This document shows positions 9,090 to 17,779 of a stretch of 64,000 nt of DNA, one piece after another. Location of the stretch: assembly GCA_045565695.1 (NCBI GenBank), contig JBJLEZ010000001.1, positions 1 through 64,000 on the forward strand, in the 5' to 3' direction. Numbering within the stretch: the stretch's first letter is position 1; every line of letters begins with the position of its first letter. The notes below the pieces were generated by a model. It made no database searches, was not told the origin of the DNA, and was given only the letters and a program-made list of their open reading frames with translations. Origin of the DNA: GCA-2690565 sp002457235. Lineage in GTDB: Bacteria > Verrucomicrobiota > Verrucomicrobiia > Opitutales > Coraliomargaritaceae. The translations under genes and the position numbers were made by a program.

Positions 9090-9491
9090 ATGGCAACGAA
9101 AACAGACAAAGATATCACAACAGTCGGTCGTAGAAAAACTGCTTCCGCTCGTATTCGCCTAAAAGCTGGCTCTGGAAAAATTGAAGTGAACGGAAAAAAT
9201 CCTAGTGATTATTTCAAAGCTGAAGACTTCACCCGTAATGCGCTTTCCCCTCTCGATACTCTTGATACGAAAGATCAATTCGATATTTCTATCAATGCGA
9301 CTGGCGGAGGTTTAAACGGACAAGCGGGTGCAGTACGCCTCGGAATTGCTAGAGCTCTCGAAAAATACAACTCGGAAGATAGAGTCACTTTGAAAAAAGA
9401 AGGACACTTAAGCAGGGACCCTCGTAGTAGAGAACGTAAAAAATCAGGCCAACCAGGGGCAAGAAAGCGCTTCCAATTCTCGAAACGTTAA
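9090..9491 (+). CDS. rpsI: 30S ribosomal protein S9
   Basis: A 133-residue protein with the S9 features TVGRRKTASARIRLKAGSGK, GGGLNGQAGAVRLGIARAL and the basic tail RKKSGQPGARKRFQFSKR, whose last residues reach the P-site tRNA in known ribosomes. It is downstream of rplM in the usual order and is closed by an intrinsic terminator at about 9523-9567. Confidence 0.98.
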   Translation: MATKTDKDITTVGRRKTASARIRLKAGSGKIEVNGKNPSDYFKAEDFTRNALSPLDTLDTKDQFDISINATGGGLNGQAGAVRLGIARALEKYNSEDRVTLKKEGHLSRDPRSRERKKSGQPGARKRFQFSKR

Positions 9492-9522
9492 TTCTTTACT
9501 TACATATAAGTTAAAAATTTCG

Positions 9523-9567
9523 AAACCCTCTACGGCAAAATTTTCAGCCAAAGAGGGTTTTTCTTTT
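9523..9567 (+). terminator. Intrinsic terminator after rpsI
   Basis: AAACCCTCT and AGAGGGTTT form a perfect 9-bp stem around a 20-base loop, followed by TTCTTTT. It separates the ribosomal protein pair from argC. Confidence 0.75.
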
Positions 9568-9600
9568 CAAAAGTCATCAATCCCTTTATACAAACCTATA

Positions 9601-10623
9601 ATGAAAACAGCTATTGTCGGTGCTTCAGGTTATTCTGGAGAAGAATTAATACGGTTGCTCTCTCAGCATCCAAAGGCGGAGCTATGTGCGGTTACTTCTC
9701 GGTCACTCGCAGGGAAAAAGGTAGCAGAGATTTTACCAAAGCTTAGCCACAGCGTAAAAGATCTAAATTTCACCGAATCCAGCCCCCAAGCTTTAGCCGA
9801 AAACAAGGAAATCGAAACCGTCTTTTTAGCCCTGCCTCATGGCGTCTCCTTTGAATATGCCGAACCCTTATACAATGCTGGCAAAACAATCATCGATTTA
9901 AGTGCTGACTTTCGGTTAAGCTCTCCGAGTAATTACGAAAAATACTACGGCAAAAAACACCCAGCCCCTCAATTGCTCGATGTATCGCCCTACGTCCTAC
10001 CTGAAATCAGCCACCCGAAATGGATGGACGCTCAATTAATTGCCTGTCCAGGGTGCTACCCAACCAGTATCCTCATCCCTCTGATTCCACTCTTTAAAGC
10101 AGGACAAATCAGCCATAAAAATGTTATTATCAACAGTTACAGTGGTGTAAGCGGTGCCGGTAAAACACTCAAAGAAGGTTTATTATATACTAATGTTAAT
10201 GAAAACCTTAAGGCATACGGCTTACCTAAACACCGGCACCTATCTGAAATTTCAGAGCAACTCGATACCGCTGCTTTTGAAGATGTCTCTATTCAGTTTT
10301 GTCCCCATTTAGCCCCTATCGATAGAGGCATACACACCACTATAGTCGTTCCGGCAAAAGTTTCTATTGAGACAATTTATGCTCAATGGGAAAAAGCCTA
10401 TAGTGATGCACCCTTTGTGAATATTTTACCCAGTGGCACTTTTCCAGAAACTAAACATGTTGTTGGCTCTAATAGAATCGACTTCTCTGCCGTTTATGAT
10501 CCGCAGACAGAAAACTTTGTCATCACCTCCGTCATTGATAACTTAATCAAAGGTGCCAGCGGCCAAGCTGTTCAAATATTCAACAAAAAATTTGCCCTCC
10601 CAGAAACCATGGGTCTCCTCTAA
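9601..10623 (+). CDS. argC: N-acetyl-gamma-glutamyl-phosphate reductase
   Basis: A 340-residue protein that reduces N-acetylglutamyl phosphate with NADPH in arginine synthesis. The Rossmann start reads AIVGASGYSGEELIRLL; the catalytic cysteine is in IACPGCYPTS near residue 150; SGVSGAGKTL and PHLAPIDRGIHTT, with the catalytic histidine region, follow. It is the first gene of argC-J-B-D-F, all on the plus strand with short gaps. The start is the only ATG before the nucleotide-binding loop. Confidence 0.97.
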   Translation: MKTAIVGASGYSGEELIRLLSQHPKAELCAVTSRSLAGKKVAEILPKLSHSVKDLNFTESSPQALAENKEIETVFLALPHGVSFEYAEPLYNAGKTIIDLSADFRLSSPSNYEKYYGKKHPAPQLLDVSPYVLPEISHPKWMDAQLIACPGCYPTSILIPLIPLFKAGQISHKNVIINSYSGVSGAGKTLKEGLLYTNVNENLKAYGLPKHRHLSEISEQLDTAAFEDVSIQFCPHLAPIDRGIHTTIVVPAKVSIETIYAQWEKAYSDAPFVNILPSGTFPETKHVVGSNRIDFSAVYDPQTENFVITSVIDNLIKGASGQAVQIFNKKFALPETMGLL

Positions 10624-10679
10624 AACCTAGAGGAAAATACTTCACGGATATTTGTCGAACCAATTGACTCATATAAATT

Positions 10680-11912
10680 ATGGATTCCCAATTTACAGTA
10701 ATTGCACAAGAAAACTCGAAAGGACTTTTCGATTGTCCAGGCTATAAGTTTTCAGCAACTGCGGTGGACATACGAGACAATCAATCCGGCCAACTTGACC
10801 TTGCTTTAATCGTGGGCGATGCTCCGCTAAAATCAGCCGCTGTCTTCACGCAAAATGATGTGACTGCCGCACCAGTAGATTTATGTAAAGCTGTCCTCAA
10901 AGCCAATCCTGAAAAAATTGGTGGCATTGTTATCAATAGTGGTAATGCCAATGCCTGTACCGGAAAGCATGGCGTGGCCGATGCTCAAGAAATGTCAGCC
11001 AGTGCACAAGTCACAAGTAATATAGGGCTCCCATTTTATGTATGCTCAACAGGAAGAATCGGAAGAAGACTCCCTATTGATAAAATTTCTGCTGGAATCG
11101 ATACTTGCGCGAAAGCACTCAAACATTGTCCAACACAGTCACTACAGACCGCTCAAGCTATATTGACTTCGGACACCTGTGAAAAACAGGCTACAGTTAC
11201 TATTCAATACCAAGGCAAGACTTTCACCCTAGCTGGAATCGCCAAAGGCGCTGGTATGATTGAGCCAAACATGGCTACTATGCTCGCATTCATTATTACT
11301 GATTTAGATGCCTCGCACGCATCTCTCCAAAAATGTTTATCCAAAGCCAATGCACAAACCTTCAACTGCATCTCTATTGATGGGGATATGAGTACCAATG
11401 ATACGGTGATTCTTCTCGCTAATGGTAAATCAGGTGGGTCTATCGATGAAGACCCCATTTTAGCACAAGCTTTCCAAGAAGCGCTCACTTTAATTTCCGA
11501 AATCCTCGCCAAAAAAATTGTCAGCGATGGAGAAAAAATCACCAAAATTGTCACTCTAGAAATCAAAGGATGTAGTACATTTGAAAATGCGGAGAAAGTC
11601 GCTCGGGCCATTGGCAATTCATTGCTCGTAAAAACTTCCTTTTATGGATCCGACCCAAATTGGGGTCGTATTGTTGACGCTGCAGGATACGCCAGAGTCG
11701 GACTCAAATTAGATCAGCTCAATCTTCATTACAATGCAGTGCCCGCACTGCTCTCAGGAATCCCCCAGGAACAAAATGCGGACGACTGGAAAGCAATTGC
11801 CCAAAATAGATCGTTTACTATTACTTTAGACTTAAATCAAGGAGACCAATCGTTCAAATTAATCACCACAGACTTAAGTGAAGCCTATGTTGATTTCAAC
11901 AAAAGCGAATAG
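10680..11912 (+). CDS. argJ: Bifunctional glutamate N-acetyltransferase / amino-acid acetyltransferase
   Basis: A 410-residue protein that moves the acetyl group from acetylornithine to glutamate, closing the cyclic arginine pathway; many family members also use acetyl-CoA. Self-cleavage occurs before the nucleophile threonine in EPNMATMLAF, present here near residue 203 after AKGAGMI. Also seen: VINSGNANACTGKHG, CSTGRIGRRLP, CISIDGDMSTNDT and GSDPNWGRIVDAAGYA. ArgJ in the operon explains why no argA or argE is needed for ornithine formation. Confidence 0.97.
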   Translation: MDSQFTVIAQENSKGLFDCPGYKFSATAVDIRDNQSGQLDLALIVGDAPLKSAAVFTQNDVTAAPVDLCKAVLKANPEKIGGIVINSGNANACTGKHGVADAQEMSASAQVTSNIGLPFYVCSTGRIGRRLPIDKISAGIDTCAKALKHCPTQSLQTAQAILTSDTCEKQATVTIQYQGKTFTLAGIAKGAGMIEPNMATMLAFIITDLDASHASLQKCLSKANAQTFNCISIDGDMSTNDTVILLANGKSGGSIDEDPILAQAFQEALTLISEILAKKIVSDGEKITKIVTLEIKGCSTFENAEKVARAIGNSLLVKTSFYGSDPNWGRIVDAAGYARVGLKLDQLNLHYNAVPALLSGIPQEQNADDWKAIAQNRSFTITLDLNQGDQSFKLITTDLSEAYVDFNKSE

Positions 11913-11919
11913 CATACCC

Positions 11920-12828
11920 ATGTTTATCGAAAATAATTTATTAGATTTAGACGCAACCACAAAAGCCTCCGTTTTGTTGGAAGCGCTTCCCTATATCCAA
12001 AGATTTAAAGACTCTATATTTGTTATTAAATATGGCGGAGCCTTCATGGATTCGAGCGACCTCAGTAAACGCAAAAAAATTGCTTCCGATATCGCATTCC
12101 TTCATGCCGTTGGCATCAAGGTTGTCATTGTCCACGGTGGCGGTAAAGCGATTACTAATACACTCAAAGAAAAAGCCATAAAAACAGAATTCAAAAATGG
12201 CTTAAGAGTTTCCAGTCGCCCCATCATCAAAGTCGTTGACCAAACACTTAATCAAAAAATCAATCCAGATATTTGCCAAGATATTATAGAGCAAGGTGCA
12301 CATGCTACACCCATCGACGGGAAAGACATATTACTCTGTAAACAAAAGATATTTACTGATGAAAATGACCCATCTCAATCCTACGACCTTGGCTATGTTG
12401 GAGAAATCTTCAGTGTTAAAACAAAGATCATCAAAAAAGCCCTTACCAGCGGAAGTATACCGATCATTTCTCCACTAGCAAAAGACGATGATGGAAATAC
12501 CTATAATACAAATGCCGACTCTGCCGCCTGCAAAGTAGCTATTGCCCTAAAGGCTAGACGGCTTGTTTATCTCTGTGATGTCCCTGGACTGATGCGTGAT
12601 GTAGAAAACCCAGACAGTTTAATCTCTTCACTACAAGTTCATCAAATCAGTGAACTCATTGATAATAAGATTATTTCTAGCGGAATGATTCCAAAAGTTG
12701 AAAGCGCTCAAAGTGCTCTCCTTGAGGGAGTCAAACGGGTTCACTTTATTCACGCTGAACAAGCACACACTCTTTTATTAGAAATTTTTACCCATCAAGG
12801 TATTGGTACTGAAATTCTTCATAACTAA
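11920..12828 (+). CDS. argB: Acetylglutamate kinase
   Basis: About 302 residues from the ATG at 11920, which lies 7 bases after argJ; an upstream in-frame GTG at 11878 would overlap argJ and add residues unlike the family. Motifs of the amino-acid kinase fold are FVIKYGGAFMD near residue 30, IVHGGGKAI near 70, NADSAACKVAIAL near 198 and LCDVPGL. The enzyme phosphorylates N-acetylglutamate, often the arginine-inhibited step. The N-terminal helix MFIENNLLDLDATTKASVLL resembles that of hexameric, arginine-sensitive forms, so feedback control is plausible but not proven. Confidence 0.96.
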   Translation: MFIENNLLDLDATTKASVLLEALPYIQRFKDSIFVIKYGGAFMDSSDLSKRKKIASDIAFLHAVGIKVVIVHGGGKAITNTLKEKAIKTEFKNGLRVSSRPIIKVVDQTLNQKINPDICQDIIEQGAHATPIDGKDILLCKQKIFTDENDPSQSYDLGYVGEIFSVKTKIIKKALTSGSIPIISPLAKDDDGNTYNTNADSAACKVAIALKARRLVYLCDVPGLMRDVENPDSLISSLQVHQISELIDNKIISSGMIPKVESAQSALLEGVKRVHFIHAEQAHTLLLEIFTHQGIGTEILHN

Positions 12829-12838
12829 ACAATCTCCA

Positions 12839-14017
12839 ATGGAACATTACCCATCATTAGCAAAAAATTACGCACCGCCGCCTTTCAATGCAGTCAAAGG
12901 TCAAGGCATCTTTTTGTATGATGATCAGGGCAATCAATACTTAGATTTTACTTCAGGTATTGCCGTCACCTCACTTGGACACTCCCATCCTAAATGGACA
13001 TCAGCGATTCAAGAACAACTTCACAACCTTGTTCATTGTAGCAACCTTTTTGGAATTCCTAGTCAGCAACAACTCGCAGACAAACTTGTGGAAATCGCCG
13101 GTCCCGGTCGGCTGTTATTTTGCAACAGCGGAGCAGAAGCTAACGAAGCACTGATAAAATTAGCCAGACTGCACGGACTCAAAAAAAGTAAAAAGACAGG
13201 ACAGACTTGCCACCAAGTAATCACCGCAACCAATGCCTTTCATGGACGTACCTTTGGTTGTATGGCTGCGACGCCACAAGAAAAAATACAAAAAGGATTC
13301 CATCCGATGCTTGAAGGTTTCCGTAATGCTGAATTCAATAACATTGAAAGCTTTAAGGAACAAGTCGACCCTTCAGTCGCTGCTATCATGATTGAAACCA
13401 TCCAAGGTGAAGGCGGTATTTTTCCAGCAGAAAATAAATTCCTTCAAGACCTTCAACAGCTTTGCCAAGATAATGACCTTCTTTTAATAATCGATGAAGT
13501 TCAATGCGGCATTGGAAGAACGGGTGATTTCTTTGCTTATCAAGAAAGCGGTATCACGCCTGATGCCATTGGCATGGCCAAAGGACTCGGAGGTGGATTC
13601 CCTATCGGTGCGATTTGGATCAATCAAGCACACGAAGAACTCTTTCAACCAGGATCACATGGCACCACATTTGGTGGAAACCCCCTCGCATCCGTTTCTG
13701 GTAACGCTGTCATTGATACTATTTTTGAAGACAAGCTTCTTGAAAAAGTACAGAAACAATCAAAACAATGGCATGAAAAAATCCATAACTTAAAAACCAA
13801 ATACCCAAATAAAATTCATGAGATTAGAGGAAAAGGATACATGGTCGGTATCTCAGTCGATGATGCACTAGCTATCACTCACAGTAGTCGGGATAAAGGA
13901 TTATTAATTGTACCCGCAGGTCAAAACACCATCCGCCTCCTACCTCCATTAATCGCTGAAGAAACTCATTTAAACCAAAGCATAAAAATCTTAGACTCCG
14001 TCTTTAAAAACGCATAA
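12839..14017 (+). CDS. argD: Acetylornithine aminotransferase
   Basis: A 392-residue class III aminotransferase from the ATG at 12839. It shows the family features LDFTSGIAVTSLGHSHP, FCNSGAEANEALIKLAR, AFHGRTFG, the PLP-contacting IIDEVQCGIGRTGDFFA and the Schiff-base lysine in GMAKGLGGGFPIGA near residue 245. It transaminates N-acetylglutamate semialdehyde with glutamate; homologues may also serve in lysine synthesis. It starts 10 bases after argB. Confidence 0.95.
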   Translation: MEHYPSLAKNYAPPPFNAVKGQGIFLYDDQGNQYLDFTSGIAVTSLGHSHPKWTSAIQEQLHNLVHCSNLFGIPSQQQLADKLVEIAGPGRLLFCNSGAEANEALIKLARLHGLKKSKKTGQTCHQVITATNAFHGRTFGCMAATPQEKIQKGFHPMLEGFRNAEFNNIESFKEQVDPSVAAIMIETIQGEGGIFPAENKFLQDLQQLCQDNDLLLIIDEVQCGIGRTGDFFAYQESGITPDAIGMAKGLGGGFPIGAIWINQAHEELFQPGSHGTTFGGNPLASVSGNAVIDTIFEDKLLEKVQKQSKQWHEKIHNLKTKYPNKIHEIRGKGYMVGISVDDALAITHSSRDKGLLIVPAGQNTIRLLPPLIAEETHLNQSIKILDSVFKNA

Positions 14018-14047
14018 CTATTTTTAGAGGCCTATTTTTATAATACG

Positions 14048-14986
14048 ATGAAACACTTTAATCACATAACCGATTTTTCATTAGAAGAACTTCAAGCAAC
14101 CTTAAAGCAAACCAAAGACTTAAAGCTCAATCGGGCAAACACACCCAAAACTCTAGAGCAACAATCTTGGGGCCTACTCTTTTTCAAAAGCAGTACACGA
14201 ACTAGAGTATCCTTTGAAGTGGGAATAGAAGAACTCGGTGCTAAGGCCATAGTCCTCAATTCTCAAAACACCCAAATCGGTCGAGGTGAAAGCATCAAAG
14301 ATACAGCGATTGTTCTTTCGAGATACCTACATGGATTAGTGATACGAGCCTACGACCATTCGGTCGTCACAGAATTTGCTAAACACGCTACTATGCCTAT
14401 AGTCAATGGCTTAACCGACTTCAATCACCCATGCCAAATTCTGACCGACATTTTCTCCATTTTAGAACGGATTGACCCAGAAAATATTGACCTGTCTGCG
14501 CTTCAAAACAAAAAAATCGCTTTCTTTGGTGACACCGCTTCAAACATGGCCAACTCCTGGATTATCGCCGCTGCATACATCGGCTTTGATCTGGTGCTCG
14601 CTGGTCCCAAAGGCTATGAACCCTCCGATCAAGTTTTAGAAAAACTCAAAACAGAAAATCTTGTACCAAGACATACATTCACGACTGACCCAAGCCAAGC
14701 AGCCGACCAAGTCGATGTCATTAATACCGATGTATGGGTATCAATGGGCGATGAAGCTCAAGCTAAAGAACGCAAAGAAGCCTTAGCCGATTTCCAAGTC
14801 AATGAAGCCCTTATCACTAAGGCCAATAAAGATTTTCTATTTCTTCATTGTTTACCTGCCCACATTGGCGAAGAAGTCACTCAAGCAGTTATTGAAGGCC
14901 CTAATTCTATTGTTTACGATCAAGCCGAGAATAGACTCCATACCCAAAAAGCTATTCTTGCTCAGATCCAAGCAAATACAAAATAA
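14048..14986 (+). CDS. argF: Ornithine carbamoyltransferase
   Basis: A 312-residue enzyme joining ornithine and carbamoyl phosphate to make citrulline. The carbamoyl-phosphate loop is FFKSSTRTRVSFEVG near residue 50; NHPCQILTD lies near 126 and the ornithine-site HCLPAHIGEEV near 275. The last motif usually reads HCLPAHRGEE; here isoleucine replaces arginine, an oddity in an otherwise standard sequence. It closes the arg cluster; argG and argH are not in the window. uppS follows after 37 bases on the same strand. Confidence 0.95.
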   Translation: MKHFNHITDFSLEELQATLKQTKDLKLNRANTPKTLEQQSWGLLFFKSSTRTRVSFEVGIEELGAKAIVLNSQNTQIGRGESIKDTAIVLSRYLHGLVIRAYDHSVVTEFAKHATMPIVNGLTDFNHPCQILTDIFSILERIDPENIDLSALQNKKIAFFGDTASNMANSWIIAAAYIGFDLVLAGPKGYEPSDQVLEKLKTENLVPRHTFTTDPSQAADQVDVINTDVWVSMGDEAQAKERKEALADFQVNEALITKANKDFLFLHCLPAHIGEEVTQAVIEGPNSIVYDQAENRLHTQKAILAQIQANTK

Positions 14987-15023
14987 CCCACGACCCGCTT
15001 CAATAAACTTATATACTTAAGCT

Positions 15024-15725
15024 ATGGAAATTCCTAAACATGTTGCCATTATAATGGATGGCAATGGCCGTTGGGCAAAAGAGCGTAATCTTACCCGACT
15101 CGCGGGACACAATGAAGGAATCAAAACAGTCAAAAAAGTGATTGAAGCGGCAATCAAAAACAAAATACCCTACCTCACTCTCTATGCCTTCAGTTCAGAA
15201 AACTGGAATCGACCCAAAGAGGAAGTGAATGGTCTAATGTCTTTGCTCAATCATTTCTTAGAAAAGGAACTGCAACTTCTCATTGAAAATAAAATCCAAC
15301 TTAAGACCATTGGACGCATACAAGAATTACCCAAAGCAACTTATCAGCGCATTGAAGACGCTAAAGAAAAAACAGCTGGTTTTAATCAACTCACACTGAC
15401 TATTGCTCTTAACTACAGTTCACAAAATGAAATCGTAGATGCGGTAAAAGATATTGTTAAAGATGCTAAAGAAAACACACTCAGTATCGAAGAATTAGAC
15501 TACCCAAAACTCGCTACTTACCTAGATACTAAAGACTTACCCGACCCAGACCTTATCATTCGCACTTCTGGCGAGTATAGACTCAGTAATTTCCTTTTAC
15601 TCCAATCTGCATATGCGGAAATTTACACCAGCCCGATTTACTGGCCAGACTTCAATCAATCACATTTTACCAAGGCTATAAACCAATTCACCCAACGCGA
15701 AAGACGCTTCGGAAATATTAGCTAA
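15024..15725 (+). CDS. uppS: Undecaprenyl diphosphate synthase (cis-prenyltransferase)
   Basis: A 233-residue protein with the first conserved region HVAIIMDGNGRWAKERN carrying the catalytic aspartate, then LTLYAFSSENWNRP, and near the C-terminus LIIRTSGEYRLSNFLLLQSA and the IYWPDF motif. It makes the C55 lipid carrier needed for peptidoglycan and O-antigen. It starts the uppS-cdsA-dxr-rseP order found in many bacteria. Confidence 0.96.
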   Translation: MEIPKHVAIIMDGNGRWAKERNLTRLAGHNEGIKTVKKVIEAAIKNKIPYLTLYAFSSENWNRPKEEVNGLMSLLNHFLEKELQLLIENKIQLKTIGRIQELPKATYQRIEDAKEKTAGFNQLTLTIALNYSSQNEIVDAVKDIVKDAKENTLSIEELDYPKLATYLDTKDLPDPDLIIRTSGEYRLSNFLLLQSAYAEIYTSPIYWPDFNQSHFTKAINQFTQRERRFGNIS

Positions 15726-15752
15726 ACCTCTAAACAATTCATCTCACCTTTT

Positions 15753-16577
15753 ATGAAAACACGAATCATTACTTCCATTGCTCTATGGGTCTCAGTCATA
15801 CTGTCACTCGCAATTTTTCGTGCTCATGCTGGTGTATTTATTTTAGCCTTCATCGCTTACTTCGCCCAACTCGAACTCTACCAAATGTTTGAAAAAAGTG
15901 GCTCAAAGCCCATGAAGCAAGTTGGACTCATCTGCGGTGCCCTACTCATGCTCGGCTCATTTTATTTAGGGGATATAAGCAATGATCTATTCCTAATCGC
16001 CTTTCTCCTTATCACGCTCTTTGTAACAAGTTTAGATATTAAAAATGGCAACTTCAACAAACTACTTCCCACGCTATTTGGATTTATTTATATACCCTAC
16101 TTACTTCAATTTATTTTCAAAATATATCACTTAAATCTCCAACAAGGGCACTCTACAGATTCCGGTGTATTTCTTTGTTTTTGGGTCGTCATCATTGCTA
16201 TCAATACCGACATAGGTGGCTATATTTTTGGTAAACTTTTTGGTAAAAATAAACTTTCTATTATCAGTCCTAAAAAAACAATTGAAGGAGCAATCGGTGG
16301 CATCGCATTTGCCACTTTTGTCGGACTAATATTAGTTCTCTCTTTCACTCACTTACTCCCTCCTGAACTCAACCTTTGGAAAGCACTGATTATCCTCATC
16401 CCTCTGTCAATTGTTTCTATCGCATCTGATCTCATCGAAAGTGCCTTTAAACGTCATGCAGGACAAAAAGATTCTGGCAATTTAATACCAGGCTTAGGTG
16501 GCATCTTCGACCTTTCTGACAGTATAATTCTAACCGCCCCGCTTGCCTATTTACTAATTAAGTTCTTTATTTTTTAG
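15753..16577 (+). CDS. cdsA: Phosphatidate cytidylyltransferase (CDP-diglyceride synthase)
   Basis: A 274-residue integral membrane enzyme with about seven to eight hydrophobic segments that makes CDP-diacylglycerol from phosphatidate and CTP. The C-terminal signature is present as SDLIESAFKRHAGQKDSGN followed by PGLGGIFDLSDS. The usual form is PGHGG(I/F)xDRxDS, so histidine and arginine are replaced while the metal-binding aspartates and the KD pair are kept; this looks like a lineage variant. It ends 2 bases before dxr. Confidence 0.93.
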   Translation: MKTRIITSIALWVSVILSLAIFRAHAGVFILAFIAYFAQLELYQMFEKSGSKPMKQVGLICGALLMLGSFYLGDISNDLFLIAFLLITLFVTSLDIKNGNFNKLLPTLFGFIYIPYLLQFIFKIYHLNLQQGHSTDSGVFLCFWVVIIAINTDIGGYIFGKLFGKNKLSIISPKKTIEGAIGGIAFATFVGLILVLSFTHLLPPELNLWKALIILIPLSIVSIASDLIESAFKRHAGQKDSGNLIPGLGGIFDLSDSIILTAPLAYLLIKFFIF

Positions 16578-16579
16578 AT

Positions 16580-17749
16580 ATGGATAAAGCAAAGCGAATA
16601 ATCCTACTCGGTGCCACTGGAAGTATTGGAAGCAATACCCTAGAGATTATTCAGCGATTTCCCGAAGATTTTCAACTCGTCGGCATCAGTGCCCACAAAA
16701 AATGCCAAGCCCTCGCACAAATAGCTGAAACCTTTCAAGTCCCTTCCATTGCCTTGAGCGATGAGAGCGCTTATCAATCTGCTGTTGAAGCAAAGATTTT
16801 TTCAAAAGACAGTAAACTCTACGGGGGAGATCAAGCCCTACACCAACTCATAGAAGAAACTCAAGCCGACATCCTCGTCGTTGCAATTGTAGGAACTCAC
16901 GCACTATCACCCACCCTCAAGGCGATCGAAAAAGGATTTGATATCGCACTCGCTAATAAAGAACTACTCGTACTTGGCGGATCCTTTGTCACTCAAGCCA
17001 TTCAAGAAAAACAAGTTCGCCTCCTTCCTATTGATTCAGAACACAACGCCATCTTTCAATGCCTGCACGGGAACAACACTAAAGACTTAAAATCCATTAT
17101 CCTCACCGCCTCTGGAGGAGCCTGCCGAGACACCCCGATCGACCAACTTCAAGACATCACCCCACACCAAGCCAAGCAACATCCCAACTGGTCCATGGGG
17201 GCAAAAATCACTATCGATTCCGCCACCATGGCCAATAAAGGACTTGAAATTATCGAAGCACGATGGCTCTTCGATCTAGAACCCCACCAAATTAAGGTCA
17301 CGCTCCATCCAGAAAGTATCGTACACTCTTTTGTACAATGGATAGATGGTAGCGTCCTCGCTCAACTCTCACCTCCCTCTATGACCTTTGCCATTCAGCA
17401 CTGCCTCTTCTATCCAGACAAAAGAGCCAACCCAAAACCCAGTATTGATTTTGACGAAAGCTTCAGCCTAAACTTTGCGCCCCCTGACCTCAAACGCTAC
17501 CCGTGCTTAGAACTTGCCTACCAAGCACTCAAACAAGAGCCCTATGGAGGAGCCATCTACAACGCCGCCAATGAAATCGCTGTTCAGCGTTTCGTCTCCG
17601 AAGAAATCCGCTTTACCGATATACCCAAAATCATCGAACACACACTCAACAATATCCAGACACCCAACACCCACACACTCGCTTCATTGCTCAAAATTGA
17701 TCAAGACACACGAGACTTCGCCCAACAACTCGACCCAAAAAAGCTTTAA
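16580..17749 (+). CDS. dxr: 1-deoxy-D-xylulose 5-phosphate reductoisomerase
   Basis: A 389-residue enzyme converting DXP to MEP with NADPH, the committed step of the MEP isoprenoid route. The NADPH loop is LLGATGSIGSNTLEII; ANKELLVLGG, LPIDSEHNAIFQC (metal and substrate residues), LTASGGACRD, and the catalytic flap region KHPNWSMG-like QHPNWSMGAKITIDSATM all appear in order. With ispG at the end of this run, two MEP pathway enzymes flank rseP. Confidence 0.96.
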   Translation: MDKAKRIILLGATGSIGSNTLEIIQRFPEDFQLVGISAHKKCQALAQIAETFQVPSIALSDESAYQSAVEAKIFSKDSKLYGGDQALHQLIEETQADILVVAIVGTHALSPTLKAIEKGFDIALANKELLVLGGSFVTQAIQEKQVRLLPIDSEHNAIFQCLHGNNTKDLKSIILTASGGACRDTPIDQLQDITPHQAKQHPNWSMGAKITIDSATMANKGLEIIEARWLFDLEPHQIKVTLHPESIVHSFVQWIDGSVLAQLSPPSMTFAIQHCLFYPDKRANPKPSIDFDESFSLNFAPPDLKRYPCLELAYQALKQEPYGGAIYNAANEIAVQRFVSEEIRFTDIPKIIEHTLNNIQTPNTHTLASLLKIDQDTRDFAQQLDPKKL

Positions 17750-17779
17750 CTTCAACCATCGCTCCTGTATTTTATTTCA

